Of a DNA stretch of 12,635 nt, positions 1 through 6,420 are shown piece after piece. A program made the translations under genes and the position numbers. Position 1 is the first letter of the stretch. Each line of letters opens with the position of its first letter. The DNA is taken from positions 1 to 12,635 of the forward strand of contig URMO01000063.1 in NCBI GenBank assembly GCA_900549085.1. Reading direction: 5' to 3'. The stretch is from an uncultured Collinsella sp. GTDB lineage: Bacteria > Actinomycetota > Coriobacteriia > Coriobacteriales > Coriobacteriaceae. Under the pieces are notes generated by a model. That model was not told the DNA's origin. It was given only the letters and a program-made list of their open reading frames with translations, and ran no database searches.

Positions 1-161
1 CCCGTGAGGGCGGCAAAGGGCATAAACTGCGCGGCACGGCCGGCGCGGACGGAGCCGTTGGCGGTGAGCTTGGGGTCGGTGGAGCGACGTCTTCCCTCGG
101 GGTCCGCTAGACGTTCAAAAGGCGTCGGTGGCCGCATCGGCTGTTGTTGGGACTTAGGCAC
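1..161 (-). CDS. YolD-like protein, N-terminal part (runs off the left edge)
   Basis: An open frame starts at GTG (159-161) and continues without a stop to the window edge, giving 53 codons. A GGTAGGAGG ribosome site lies 5 bases before the GTG. The start overlaps the polymerase stop codon by 8 bases (GTGCCTAA), which suggests translational coupling. The translated end contains RAAQFMPFAALT, which matches the conserved N-terminal signature of YolD-like proteins as I know it. In Firmicutes these small proteins are typically encoded beside UvrX/YqjW-type Y-family polymerases, and their biochemical role is poorly defined. Seen here: frame, ribosome site, overlap and motif. Inferred: membership in the polymerase SOS operon. 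The first 35 or so residues are polar, Arg/Pro-rich and probably disordered. The C-terminal half lies outside the window. Confidence 0.78.
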   Translation of the reverse strand, partial: MPKSQQQPMRPPTPFERLADPEGRRRSTDPKLTANGSVRAGRAAQFMPFAALT

Positions 162-1659
162 GATGTCCTCCTACCTGATCGTTGCGTTCGCGTGCGGTGG
201 CGCCAGCGGTAAAGCTCAATCCCTTGACGAGCGCGTTCTTGCCGTACTTGCCCTTCACGGCCAGGACGGCGCGCGCCAGCTCGCGCTCGCGCTCATCGGC
301 CTCGATATCGCTAAACAGGTCGATAGTGGCAAATTCTTCGGGCATGAGGTTGCCAAATCCCAAGTTGATGCGTTTGACCGGTCGTTTGGGATCGACGGTC
401 TGCGCCCAGAGCTCATCGAAATAGCCCATGATCTTCTTAAACGAATTGGTGCGCTCGGGCAGCTTTCGCGAAGCGTTGGAGTGCGCAAAGAGTGCGGCAT
501 AGCCACCGCGCGGTTTGCCGCCATGCTCTCCCACAAAGATGCCATCGATTGCCTGCGCCTCGCGCACCAGGCGGCGCCGTTCGTCATCGCGCTGGACGGG
601 CTTGGGCGCACGGGGCGCGAGTCCGGGGCCGGCGGTTGCGGTGGGTTCGATACTCGACGTGCTTGAGCGTAGGTGTCCGCATCCGTCCACATATTGCGCT
701 GTGCCGCTGGCGTCGAGGCGGCGTATGTCGGCTCGTTCGCTTGCATAACCCACAAAGAGCGAGATGCTGTCGCACACCACGTGCTTATCGATCAAGTCCA
801 GCACGGCACTGTCGACCATCTCGCGCAAGACGGTGTAGGCCTGTTCATAGGCATAGCCTTTCGAGAGCACCTGTCCTGTGGTAGTTGAGGTTGCCTGCGG
901 GCGATAGGCTTGGATATCGGCGATAGTTGTCGGCTCGCGCCCGAAGGCGTGGTCGATGAGATATTCGGCATTGACGCCGAGCTCGTCGTAAAGCAGGTTT
1001 TCGTCGAGCGCGGCGACGCCCATCAGATCGTATACCCCGTACTTTTCGAGGCGGGCTGCCACGCCGGGGCCGATGCCCCAGATGTCGGTGATGGGACGAT
1101 GGGGCCAGATCTCCTTGCGAAAGGTCTCGTCATCGAGTATGCCGATGCGGCTGGGTACGTGCTTGGCGGTAATGTCGAGTGCCACCTTGGCCTGGAATAG
1201 GTTGGGGCCGATGCCAACCGTTGCCGTGATGCCGGTGCGCGCCAGGACCTCGTCGCGCAACATGCAGGCGAAGCCTTCAGCGTCGGTGTGATAGAGGTCC
1301 AGATAGGGCGTCACGTCGATAAAGCATTCGTCGATGGAGTAGACGTGCACGTCCTGTGGGCTGACGAATTCCAGATAGATACCGTAGATTTGCGCCGACA
1401 CCTCCATGTAGTGCTGCATGCGCGGTACGGCCTTGATGTAGTCGATACCGTCGGGAATCTCGAACAGGCGACAGCGGTTATGGATTCCGAGGTCTTTCAT
1501 GGCCTGTGTGATGGCAAGGCAGATGGTCGTGCGCCCGCGCGATTCGTCGGCAACGACCAGGTTGGTGGTGAGCGGGTCGAGCCCGCGGTCGACGCACTCG
1601 ACGCTGGCGTAGAACGTCTTGAGGTCGATGCAGATATAGGTGTGACGCTCGTGTCCCAC
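154..1659 (-). CDS. Y-family (UmuC/UvrX-like) translesion DNA polymerase
   Basis: This is a lesion-bypass DNA polymerase of the UmuC/ImpB/MucB type, 501 aa from the chosen start. The catalytic palm shows ICIDLKTFYASVE (metal Asp about residue 12) and YSIDECFID (Asp-Glu about 110-111). GIGPNLFQAKVALD and the helix-hairpin-helix stretch DIWGIGPGVAARL follow, then a little-finger domain ending in KYGKNALVKGLSF. The frame stays open up to a TTG at 1731, but that TTG belongs to a -35 element and the LexA-like site lies inside the extension. I therefore start at GTG 1657-1659, which is preceded by GGGAGGA with 3-4 bases of spacing. ATG at 1678-1680 is an alternative without a good ribosome site. 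A Ser/Thr/Pro/Ala/Arg-rich stretch of about 75 residues (about 307-381) interrupts the little finger. The YolD-like gene follows with an overlap. Likely SOS-induced. Confidence 0.93.
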   Translation of the reverse strand: MGHERHTYICIDLKTFYASVECVDRGLDPLTTNLVVADESRGRTTICLAITQAMKDLGIHNRCRLFEIPDGIDYIKAVPRMQHYMEVSAQIYGIYLEFVSPQDVHVYSIDECFIDVTPYLDLYHTDAEGFACMLRDEVLARTGITATVGIGPNLFQAKVALDITAKHVPSRIGILDDETFRKEIWPHRPITDIWGIGPGVAARLEKYGVYDLMGVAALDENLLYDELGVNAEYLIDHAFGREPTTIADIQAYRPQATSTTTGQVLSKGYAYEQAYTVLREMVDSAVLDLIDKHVVCDSISLFVGYASERADIRRLDASGTAQYVDGCGHLRSSTSSIEPTATAGPGLAPRAPKPVQRDDERRRLVREAQAIDGIFVGEHGGKPRGGYAALFAHSNASRKLPERTNSFKKIMGYFDELWAQTVDPKRPVKRINLGFGNLMPEEFATIDLFSDIEADERERELARAVLAVKGKYGKNALVKGLSFTAGATARERNDQVGGHRA

Positions 1660-1684
1660 GCGTCCTCCCATCAAACACATGTTC

Positions 1685-1706
1685 TTATCGAATACTTGTT
1701 CGATAA
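1685..1706. promoter_or_regulatory. LexA-like SOS operator overlapping the -10 box
   Basis: TTATCGAA (1685-1692) and TTCGATAA (1699-1706) are perfect inverted arms around 6 bases. The core at 1688-1703 reads TCGAAT-actt-GTTCGA, matching 11 of the 12 defined bases of the Gram-positive/actinobacterial LexA box TCGAAC-N4-GTTCGA as I know it. It overlaps the -10 box and predicted start of the polymerase promoter, the expected position for repression. LexA as the binder is inferred from the match and from the gene it controls. Confidence 0.78.
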
Positions 1707-1731
1707 TACCCGCTCGTCCGGACATCGTCAA
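1703..1731 (-). promoter_or_regulatory. Promoter of the polymerase-YolD operon
   Basis: On the minus strand a TTGACG -35 box (1731-1726) is followed by exactly 17 bases and a TATTAT -10 box (1708-1703). That is 5 of 6 and 5 of 6 matches to the sigma-70-type consensus with ideal spacing. The predicted transcription start is near 1696, leaving a leader of about 37 bases before GTG 1659. This explains why the frame upstream of 1659 should not be read as protein. The -35 box abuts a 19-base repeat copy (1731-1749). Confidence 0.8.
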
Positions 1732-1749
1732 AACCTGTCCCTTTTTGGT
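1731..1749 (+). repeat. 19-base dispersed repeat, copy 1
   Basis: AAACCTGTCCCTTTTTGGT occurs here and again at 2466-2484, identical over 19 bases, with GGT following one base later in both. This copy lies directly upstream of the polymerase promoter and touches its -35 box. No inverted partner is visible next to this copy. The GGGACAGGTTT core resembles short intergenic repeats often linked to REP/RAYT-type transposases; that link is from memory and no transposase is present here. Confidence 0.7.
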
Positions 1750-1882
1750 AGGTATGGTCGTGCGGCTGCATCGGGTTTTTTAACGCAGCTCTAAAGAGTG
1801 CGAAACAGCTCGGAAAACCTTGTTTCGTAGCATGAGCCTAACAATCGATACCGCCTATACGCACGGAAGGGTTGTGGGAAAG

Positions 1883-2407
1883 ATGGTCAATTATGGGTTT
1901 GGTATGCCGACACGCTTGGTTGCGGATGGGGATGTGGCTCGCTGGTGCGGGCGATTGGTTGCCCACTATGGCGGCACTAAGGCACTGGTCGTGCTGGGAG
2001 GCGACAAGCACACGCGTGATGAGCTTGTCTCGGCGGCACTCCGCTCGCTTGATCGAGCTCTGCTCGAGCGCGTGCTTTTCCGCTGCGGCTCGGTTGAGGG
2101 CGACGGGGGAGACGAGCTGATCGACGAAGCCGTGGCCCTGGCGACCGACGAAGGGGTGGACTTTGTATTGGCGATTGGCGATGCCGATACTGCTGGCTTT
2201 GCGCGCGAACTCGCGCGTCGCATGGCGGCGCTCGATGCCGGCGAAGACGGTTTTGTCCCTTATGGATGCATTGTCTCGGAGGGCAAGGTGCCTGCTGTCG
2301 TGGGCGTCGGCGAGGTTCCCGTTTTTGCCATCATCGCGCCCGAACTGCTGGAGGGCATTGGGTCTCCTCTGCGCGAGTTGCTCGGCAGCGTGTGCGCCGC
2401 GGCCTAG
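1883..2407 (+). CDS. Stand-alone iron-alcohol-dehydrogenase-like N-terminal domain protein
   Basis: The product is 174 aa. Its N-terminus (MVNYGFGMPTRLV, then GGTKALVVLGG at about 30-40 and GVDFVLAIGDADTAGFAR at about 92-110) follows the nucleotide-binding half of group III, iron-containing alcohol dehydrogenases (NF..PT.I.FG, then KKVLLVYG, then VDFILAVGGGSVID.AK). The usual GGGS motif is replaced by GDAD, and the protein stops where the metal-binding helical domain would begin. No metal-ligand histidines of that domain are seen, so ordinary dehydrogenase activity is unlikely. I chose ATG 1883 because it matches the family N-terminus. The frame is open back to a TTG at 1820 with an ATG at 1832, and no start has a clear ribosome site (GGAAGGG ends 11 bases before 1883). 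It could be a decayed gene or a repurposed domain. The frame is intact. Confidence 0.6.
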   Translation: MVNYGFGMPTRLVADGDVARWCGRLVAHYGGTKALVVLGGDKHTRDELVSAALRSLDRALLERVLFRCGSVEGDGGDELIDEAVALATDEGVDFVLAIGDADTAGFARELARRMAALDAGEDGFVPYGCIVSEGKVPAVVGVGEVPVFAIIAPELLEGIGSPLRELLGSVCAAA

Positions 2408-2417
2408 TATTTGGCAT

Positions 2418-2479
2418 AAAGGGATGGGTTATTTTTGGTTGGTAAAGCGTTTGACCTGCCAAAATAAACCTGTCCCTTT
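2418..2479. repeat. REP-like imperfect inverted repeat, possible terminator
   Basis: The left arm at 2418-2438 and the right arm at 2459-2479 are reverse complements at 17 of 21 positions, separated by 20 bases. The stem runs from an A-rich 5' side (AAAGGGA) to CCCTTTTT, so the RNA hairpin could end transcription of the dehydrogenase-like gene. The right arm contains the 19-base repeat also found at 1731-1749. This points to a REP/MITE-like dispersed element rather than a gene-specific terminator. Confidence 0.6.
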
Positions 2480-2484
2480 TTGGT
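2466..2484 (+). repeat. 19-base dispersed repeat, copy 2
   Basis: This is the second exact copy of AAACCTGTCCCTTTTTGGT, here forming most of the right arm of an inverted repeat. It lies in the 199-base gap between the dehydrogenase-like gene and pgi. Confidence 0.7.
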
Positions 2485-2564
2485 CGGTTGCCGTTTGGGG
2501 GCCGATTGGCAACGCTCGCTGATTATAGTCTTGACCTGCGCTAGAATAGTGGCATCTGAATGTC

Positions 2565-2588
2565 CGGGCGCATGGAGGCGTGCGCCCG
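2565..2588 (+). promoter_or_regulatory. Hairpin in the pgi leader
   Basis: CGGGCGCA (2565-2572) and TGCGCCCG (2581-2588) form a perfect 8-bp stem with an 8-base loop that contains GGAGG. It ends 6 bases before the TGAGGAGGA ribosome site of pgi. A possible -10 box TAGAAT (2542-2547) lies upstream, without a convincing -35 partner. A role in mRNA stability or translation is inference. Confidence 0.45.
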
Positions 2589-2606
2589 TATGCTGAGGAG
2601 GACTCT

Positions 2607-4301
2607 ATGGCAACTGTTGCCGCACCTATCGATGCTACGTCGACTGCCGCTTGGAAGGCACTCGAGGCTCATCAAGAGAAGCTCGAGGCCGAAGGTATCG
2701 ACCTCAAGGCCTGGTTCGCCGCCGATGCCGAGCGCGTGAACAAACTGAGCTTTGACGCTGGTGACCTGCACTTCGATCTGTCGAAGAACCTGGTGACCGA
2801 TGAGACCATCAAGCTGCTGTGCGATCTTGCCCGCGAGGTGAAGCTCGAGGAGCGCCGCGACGCCATGTTCTCCGGCGAGCACATCAACACCACCGAGGAC
2901 CGCGCCGTCCTGCACACCGCGCTGCGCCGCCCGGCAAGCGAGAAGGGCCAGCTCATCGTTGACGGCCAGGATGTCGTCGCCGACGTGCACGAGGTCCTCG
3001 ACCGCATGTATGCCTTCGCCGAGCGCGTGCGCTCCGGTGAGTGGAAGGGTGTTACCGGCAAAAAGATCGAGCACCTGGTGTCCATCGGCATCGGCGGCTC
3101 CGACCTGGGCCCGGTCATGGCTTACGAGGCCCTGCGTCCCTATGCCGACGCCGGTATTGATTGCCGCTATATCTCCAACATCGATCCCAACGACCAGGCC
3201 GAGAAGCTCAAGGGTTTGGATCCCGAGACCACGCTCGTGATTATCGTCTCCAAGACCTTCACCACGCTCGAGACCCTCACCAACGCCCGCGAGGTCAAGA
3301 CCTGGATGCTCGAGCAGCTCAAGGCTCAGGGCGCCATCGATGGCTCCGATGAGCAGAACGCCGAGGCCGTGGCAAAGCACTTCGTCGCCGTTTCCACCGC
3401 ACTCGAGAAGGTCGAGGCCTTCGGCATCGACCCCGCCAACGCCTTTGGTTTCTGGAATTGGGTCGGCGGCCGCTACTCCGTCGACTCCGCCGTGGGCCTG
3501 TCGCTGATCGTCGTGCTCGGCCCCGAGCGTTTCCAGCAGTTCCTCGAGGGCTTCCATGCCATCGACGAGTACTTCTGCAACACGCCGCTCGAGAACAATG
3601 CCGTCGCGCTGATGGGTCTGCTCAACGTCTGGTACGTCAACTTCTTCGGTTCCAAGAGCCATGCCGTGCTGCCGTACTGCCAGTACCTGCACCGCTTCCC
3701 GGCCTACCTGCAGCAGCTCACCATGGAGTCCAACGGCAAGCATGTTCGCTGGGACGGCAGCGCCGTGACCTCCGACACCGGTGAGATCTTCTGGGGCGAG
3801 CCCGGCACCAACGGCCAGCATGCCTTCTACCAGCTGCTGCACCAGGGCACCGTGGTGGTTCCGGCCGATTTCATCGCCTTCGCCAATACTGCCAACCCTG
3901 CGACCGATAGCGGCCAGGACGTGCATGAGCTGTTCCTGGGCAACTTCCTGGCCCAGACCAAGGCGCTCGCCTTTGGCAAGACGGCCGACGAGGTTCGTGC
4001 CGAGGGCACGCCCGAGCAGATCGTCCCGGCCCGCTGCTTTGAGGGCAACCGCCCGACGACCTCGATCTTCGGCGACACGCTGACCCCGTTCGCACTCGGC
4101 GAGCTCATCGCCCTGTACGAGCACATCACGTTTGTCGAGGGCACGGTCTGGGGCATCGACTCCTATGACCAGTGGGGCGTCGAGCTGGGCAAGCAGCTTG
4201 CCAAGCAGATCACCCCGGCCTTCCACGATGACGCCGCCAAGGCCGAGCAGGACGCTTCGACTCAAGCGCTTATCGAGTTCTATCGCGCGCATCGCAAGTA
4301 G
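2607..4301 (+). CDS. pgi: Glucose-6-phosphate isomerase
   Basis: Interconverts glucose 6-phosphate and fructose 6-phosphate in the cytoplasm (glycolysis/gluconeogenesis). The 564-aa length is close to the E. coli-type enzyme (about 549 aa). Family landmarks appear in order: GIGGSDLGP (about 161-169), SKTFTTLETLTN (about 215-226), the signature region VGGRYSVDSAVGL (about 286-298), ESNGKH (about 374), GEPGTNGQHAFYQLLHQGT with the active-site His, and the second signature with Lys in DQWGVELGKQLAKQI (about 521-535). ATG 2607 follows TGAGGAGGACTCT, an excellent ribosome site. An in-frame GTG at 2580 has a GGAGG only one base away and is unlikely. Codon use is strongly biased to C/G-ending codons, consistent with high expression. 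It has its own leader and terminator, so it is probably monocistronic. Confidence 0.97.
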   Translation: MATVAAPIDATSTAAWKALEAHQEKLEAEGIDLKAWFAADAERVNKLSFDAGDLHFDLSKNLVTDETIKLLCDLAREVKLEERRDAMFSGEHINTTEDRAVLHTALRRPASEKGQLIVDGQDVVADVHEVLDRMYAFAERVRSGEWKGVTGKKIEHLVSIGIGGSDLGPVMAYEALRPYADAGIDCRYISNIDPNDQAEKLKGLDPETTLVIIVSKTFTTLETLTNAREVKTWMLEQLKAQGAIDGSDEQNAEAVAKHFVAVSTALEKVEAFGIDPANAFGFWNWVGGRYSVDSAVGLSLIVVLGPERFQQFLEGFHAIDEYFCNTPLENNAVALMGLLNVWYVNFFGSKSHAVLPYCQYLHRFPAYLQQLTMESNGKHVRWDGSAVTSDTGEIFWGEPGTNGQHAFYQLLHQGTVVVPADFIAFANTANPATDSGQDVHELFLGNFLAQTKALAFGKTADEVRAEGTPEQIVPARCFEGNRPTTSIFGDTLTPFALGELIALYEHITFVEGTVWGIDSYDQWGVELGKQLAKQITPAFHDDAAKAEQDASTQALIEFYRAHRK

Positions 4302-4334
4302 TCGCTGCTGTTAACGCATCGCGCCTTATAGTCA

Positions 4335-4367
4335 GGGGCCCGTATCCTATCGGATGCGGGCCCCTTT
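4335..4367 (+). terminator. Intrinsic terminator of pgi
   Basis: GGGGCCCG (4335-4342) pairs with CGGGCCCC (4357-4364). The stem continues inward (one G-T pair) to 13 bp with a 4-base loop, followed by TTTGCTTTG. It sits 33 bases after the pgi stop. On the minus strand the same stem lacks a T-run, so it would end the convergent ATPase operon less well. Confidence 0.88.
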
Positions 4368-4442
4368 GCTTTGCCGTGGTCCCGGGGCGCACGGCCTTTG
4401 TGGAACATCGCCGGGGCGCCGCGCGCTGCGAGAACCCTGCGC

Positions 4443-5747
4443 CTAGATCTCGGCCTCCGCATGGCCTCGCTGCACCTCGGGCAGCTCCCCGTAGAGCGGA
4501 TGGTCTTCGAGCCTAAAGCGCTCGACCTGTTCGGGAGTGCGACCGCGTACAAAGAGCCACGAGCGATCAATCGGCGTCGCCATGAGCGTGCTGGGCAGCG
4601 CGTCGGCGCGGTCGGAAAACACCCGGGCACTCTCGGGATCCTGGAACGCCAGCACCAGATGCGTGTCGCAGTTGCCCATGATGGAGCGTGCGCGTGCCTC
4701 GCCATAGAGCGCATCGAGCTGGTTGGTCGACTGCAGCAGCAGCGTTGCCCAGATGTTGCGGCTTCGGATAATCGAGAGCACGTTGTCGATCTGGGGGATC
4801 TGCAGATTTGCGAAGTCATCGAGCATAAAGCGCACGGGCACGGGCAGGCTGCCGTCGGGCTGCCTATCGGCCTCGCGAATGAGGCCCATAAACGCCTGCG
4901 AAATAAAGAGGCCGGTCAGCGGATCGAGATTGCGGTCAATATCGCTCACGGTTACAAACAGGGCGCAGGGGGTGTGTCCCATGGAAGCGAAGTCCACCTG
5001 ATGGCACTCACGATAGAGCTGTGCCGCACCGTCGAATCCCAGACACATGACCTTTTCGGCAAGGATGCCGACGATGCTCGCGTGCATGCGCTCGGCATTT
5101 TGCGTAATGGCGTAGCGCCGCCATAGCGAGAGGGCATAGCTTTGGGGGTCGGTCGTGATCAGGTCGTCAAACAATCGACCCGTGGCACCGTCCTGCAGGT
5201 GCTCGATCAGCTTGATGACCGAGCTGATCGTCTGCTCGTCGGCGGGTAGCTGTTCGGTGACGTAGGCGATAAGACACGACAGCAGGTTTGCCGCCGCATG
5301 ATCCCAAAAAGGCTGGTTGTTGTCCTCGATGGGGCAGATGGCCTTTGCCACCGAGAGGATGTCCTGCTGGTTGGGCCTGCCGTCCGCCTTGCGGCGAATG
5401 TGCCTCAGGGGGTTGTAGCCGCAGCGCTCGATGCCGGGCGCAAGGGCCGGGACGGTGTTGAGGTCGGCGAAGCTGAGACATTGCACGCGGTAACCGTGGG
5501 CTGCCAGCACGGGTCCCACTTCGCGACAGAGCGTGCCTTTGGTGTCGAGCACGATGTAGCTTGCGTTCATTTGCAGCAGGTTGGGCTTGAGGACGTTGCG
5601 GGTCTTGCCGGCTCCCGAGGGGCCGATCACAAGTGCATTGTTGTTGAGTCCCGTTTGGCGGGTGTCGCAGGAAAGCGTTCGATCCTTGGCGAGGATGGTG
5701 GACGATGCGGACTCAGATGCGGCGAGGCGGCTGGCGAGGTTAGACAT
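4443..5747 (-). CDS. VirD4/TraG-like ATPase without membrane anchor
   Basis: A 434-aa P-loop ATPase of the type IV coupling protein (TraG/TraD/VirD4) class, which in conjugation hands DNA or protein substrates to a type IV secretion channel. Walker A is GPSGAGKT (42-49); LDTKGT (67-72) corresponds to the family DPKGE; YNPL (111-114) follows; Walker B is FMLDDFANLQIP (307-318), with Asp where DEFAN normally has Glu; LLQSTNQLDALYG (337-349) is also typical. The family's N-terminal transmembrane segments are missing: the P-loop begins 40 residues from the start and no hydrophobic helix precedes it. ATG 5747 has a perfect AAGGAGGT 6 bases upstream; the frame upstream of it is a shadow of the protease gene. 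The start overlaps the protease stop by 8 bases (ATGTCTAA). No relaxase or mating-pore gene is visible nearby. Confidence 0.9.
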   Translation of the reverse strand: MSNLASRLAASESASSTILAKDRTLSCDTRQTGLNNNALVIGPSGAGKTRNVLKPNLLQMNASYIVLDTKGTLCREVGPVLAAHGYRVQCLSFADLNTVPALAPGIERCGYNPLRHIRRKADGRPNQQDILSVAKAICPIEDNNQPFWDHAAANLLSCLIAYVTEQLPADEQTISSVIKLIEHLQDGATGRLFDDLITTDPQSYALSLWRRYAITQNAERMHASIVGILAEKVMCLGFDGAAQLYRECHQVDFASMGHTPCALFVTVSDIDRNLDPLTGLFISQAFMGLIREADRQPDGSLPVPVRFMLDDFANLQIPQIDNVLSIIRSRNIWATLLLQSTNQLDALYGEARARSIMGNCDTHLVLAFQDPESARVFSDRADALPSTLMATPIDRSWLFVRGRTPEQVERFRLEDHPLYGELPEVQRGHAEAEI

Positions 5748-6357
5748 GGGCGACCTCCTTGGTGGCCGAGAGGATTTCGTGGGCAAAGCCGAGCTCGACG
5801 GCGCGCTCGGCCGAAAGGTAGGTGTCTTTTGCAGTGAGGGACTGGCAGCGCTTGGGCGTGAGGCCGCTGCGATCCGAGAGGATTTGCGTGAGGGTCTTGC
5901 GGGTCTGCATGAGACGCCGGCTGGTTTCCTGCAGCGCAAGTGCCGAGCCGCCTGCCCCCTGGGGGATCAGCGGGTCGTGAATCATGAGCTCTGCATGGGG
6001 CGCCATACGGCGATCGTCGCCGCCCATAAAGATCACGGCGCCCATGGACGCGGCGAATTCCAGGCAGACGGTGCGGATGGGGCACGATGCGAGGCGCATA
6101 GCGTCATAGATCGCAAGACCCGATCGCACGCTTCCGCCGGCGCTGGCGACAAATATGGTGATGGGGCGGCTGGGGTCGGTGGCATCGAGCAGGCGGATCT
6201 GCTGGCATAGGTCGTGGGCCATCGGGGTTTCGATGTTTCCCATGACGGAGAGCTCGCGACGGGCGAGCATCTCATAGTAAATGCTGGTGAGCGTGATACC
6301 TCGGGCGGATTCACGCATGGTGAGGGGGCTGATGATGGGGGAATGATTGGTGTCCAT
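5740..6357 (-). CDS. ClpP-like serine protease, paired with the TraG-like ATPase
   Basis: A 205-aa protein of the ClpP/crotonase-fold serine peptidase family. The catalytic triad is visible: Ser104 in FAASMGA, His127 in ELMIHDPL and Asp178 in TAKDTYLSAERA, with spacing similar to that of housekeeping ClpP. ASAGGSV (71-77) corresponds to the ClpP PGGSV oxyanion segment. The N-terminus (about 40 residues) lacks ClpP's usual beginning. The start ATG 6357 has AAAGGAGT 4 bases upstream. It lies 63 bases after the unknown gene and overlaps the ATPase start, so the three form one operon. ClpP normally needs a hexameric AAA+ unfoldase; none of the Clp type is here. Housekeeping clpP is usually next to clpX or tig, so this is likely an accessory paralogue of the kind found on phages and conjugative elements. 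Confidence 0.9.
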   Translation of the reverse strand: MDTNHSPIISPLTMRESARGITLTSIYYEMLARRELSVMGNIETPMAHDLCQQIRLLDATDPSRPITIFVASAGGSVRSGLAIYDAMRLASCPIRTVCLEFAASMGAVIFMGGDDRRMAPHAELMIHDPLIPQGAGGSALALQETSRRLMQTRKTLTQILSDRSGLTPKRCQSLTAKDTYLSAERAVELGFAHEILSATKEVAHV

Positions 6358-6420
6358 GGGGACTCCTTTCTGTTGGTTGTGTTGTGGAATAGGGTTATAG
6401 CCCGCGCAGGGGCTGGTGGG

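Noticed and set aside
4..666. 220-codon plus-strand frame at the left edge
   Set aside because: It is opposite the polymerase and YolD-like genes, with no ribosome site or recognisable motif.
1660..1731. N-terminal extension of the polymerase to TTG 1731
   Set aside because: This stretch contains the -35 box, the -10 box and the LexA-like palindrome, so it is promoter DNA and leader.
2541..4292. 583-codon open frame antisense to pgi
   Set aside because: It is a shadow of strong G/C-ending codon bias in pgi. The product is low-complexity (Gly/Val/Leu/Glu-rich), it matches nothing I recognise and it has no ribosome site.
4371..5126. 251-codon plus-strand frame
   Set aside because: It is antisense to the ATPase gene, whose Walker motifs and ribosome site fix the true strand.
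5748..5939. 64-codon N-terminal extension of the TraG-like ATPase
   Set aside because: It lies inside the protease gene in another frame, is Arg/Ser/Pro-rich, and a perfect ribosome site marks ATG 5747.
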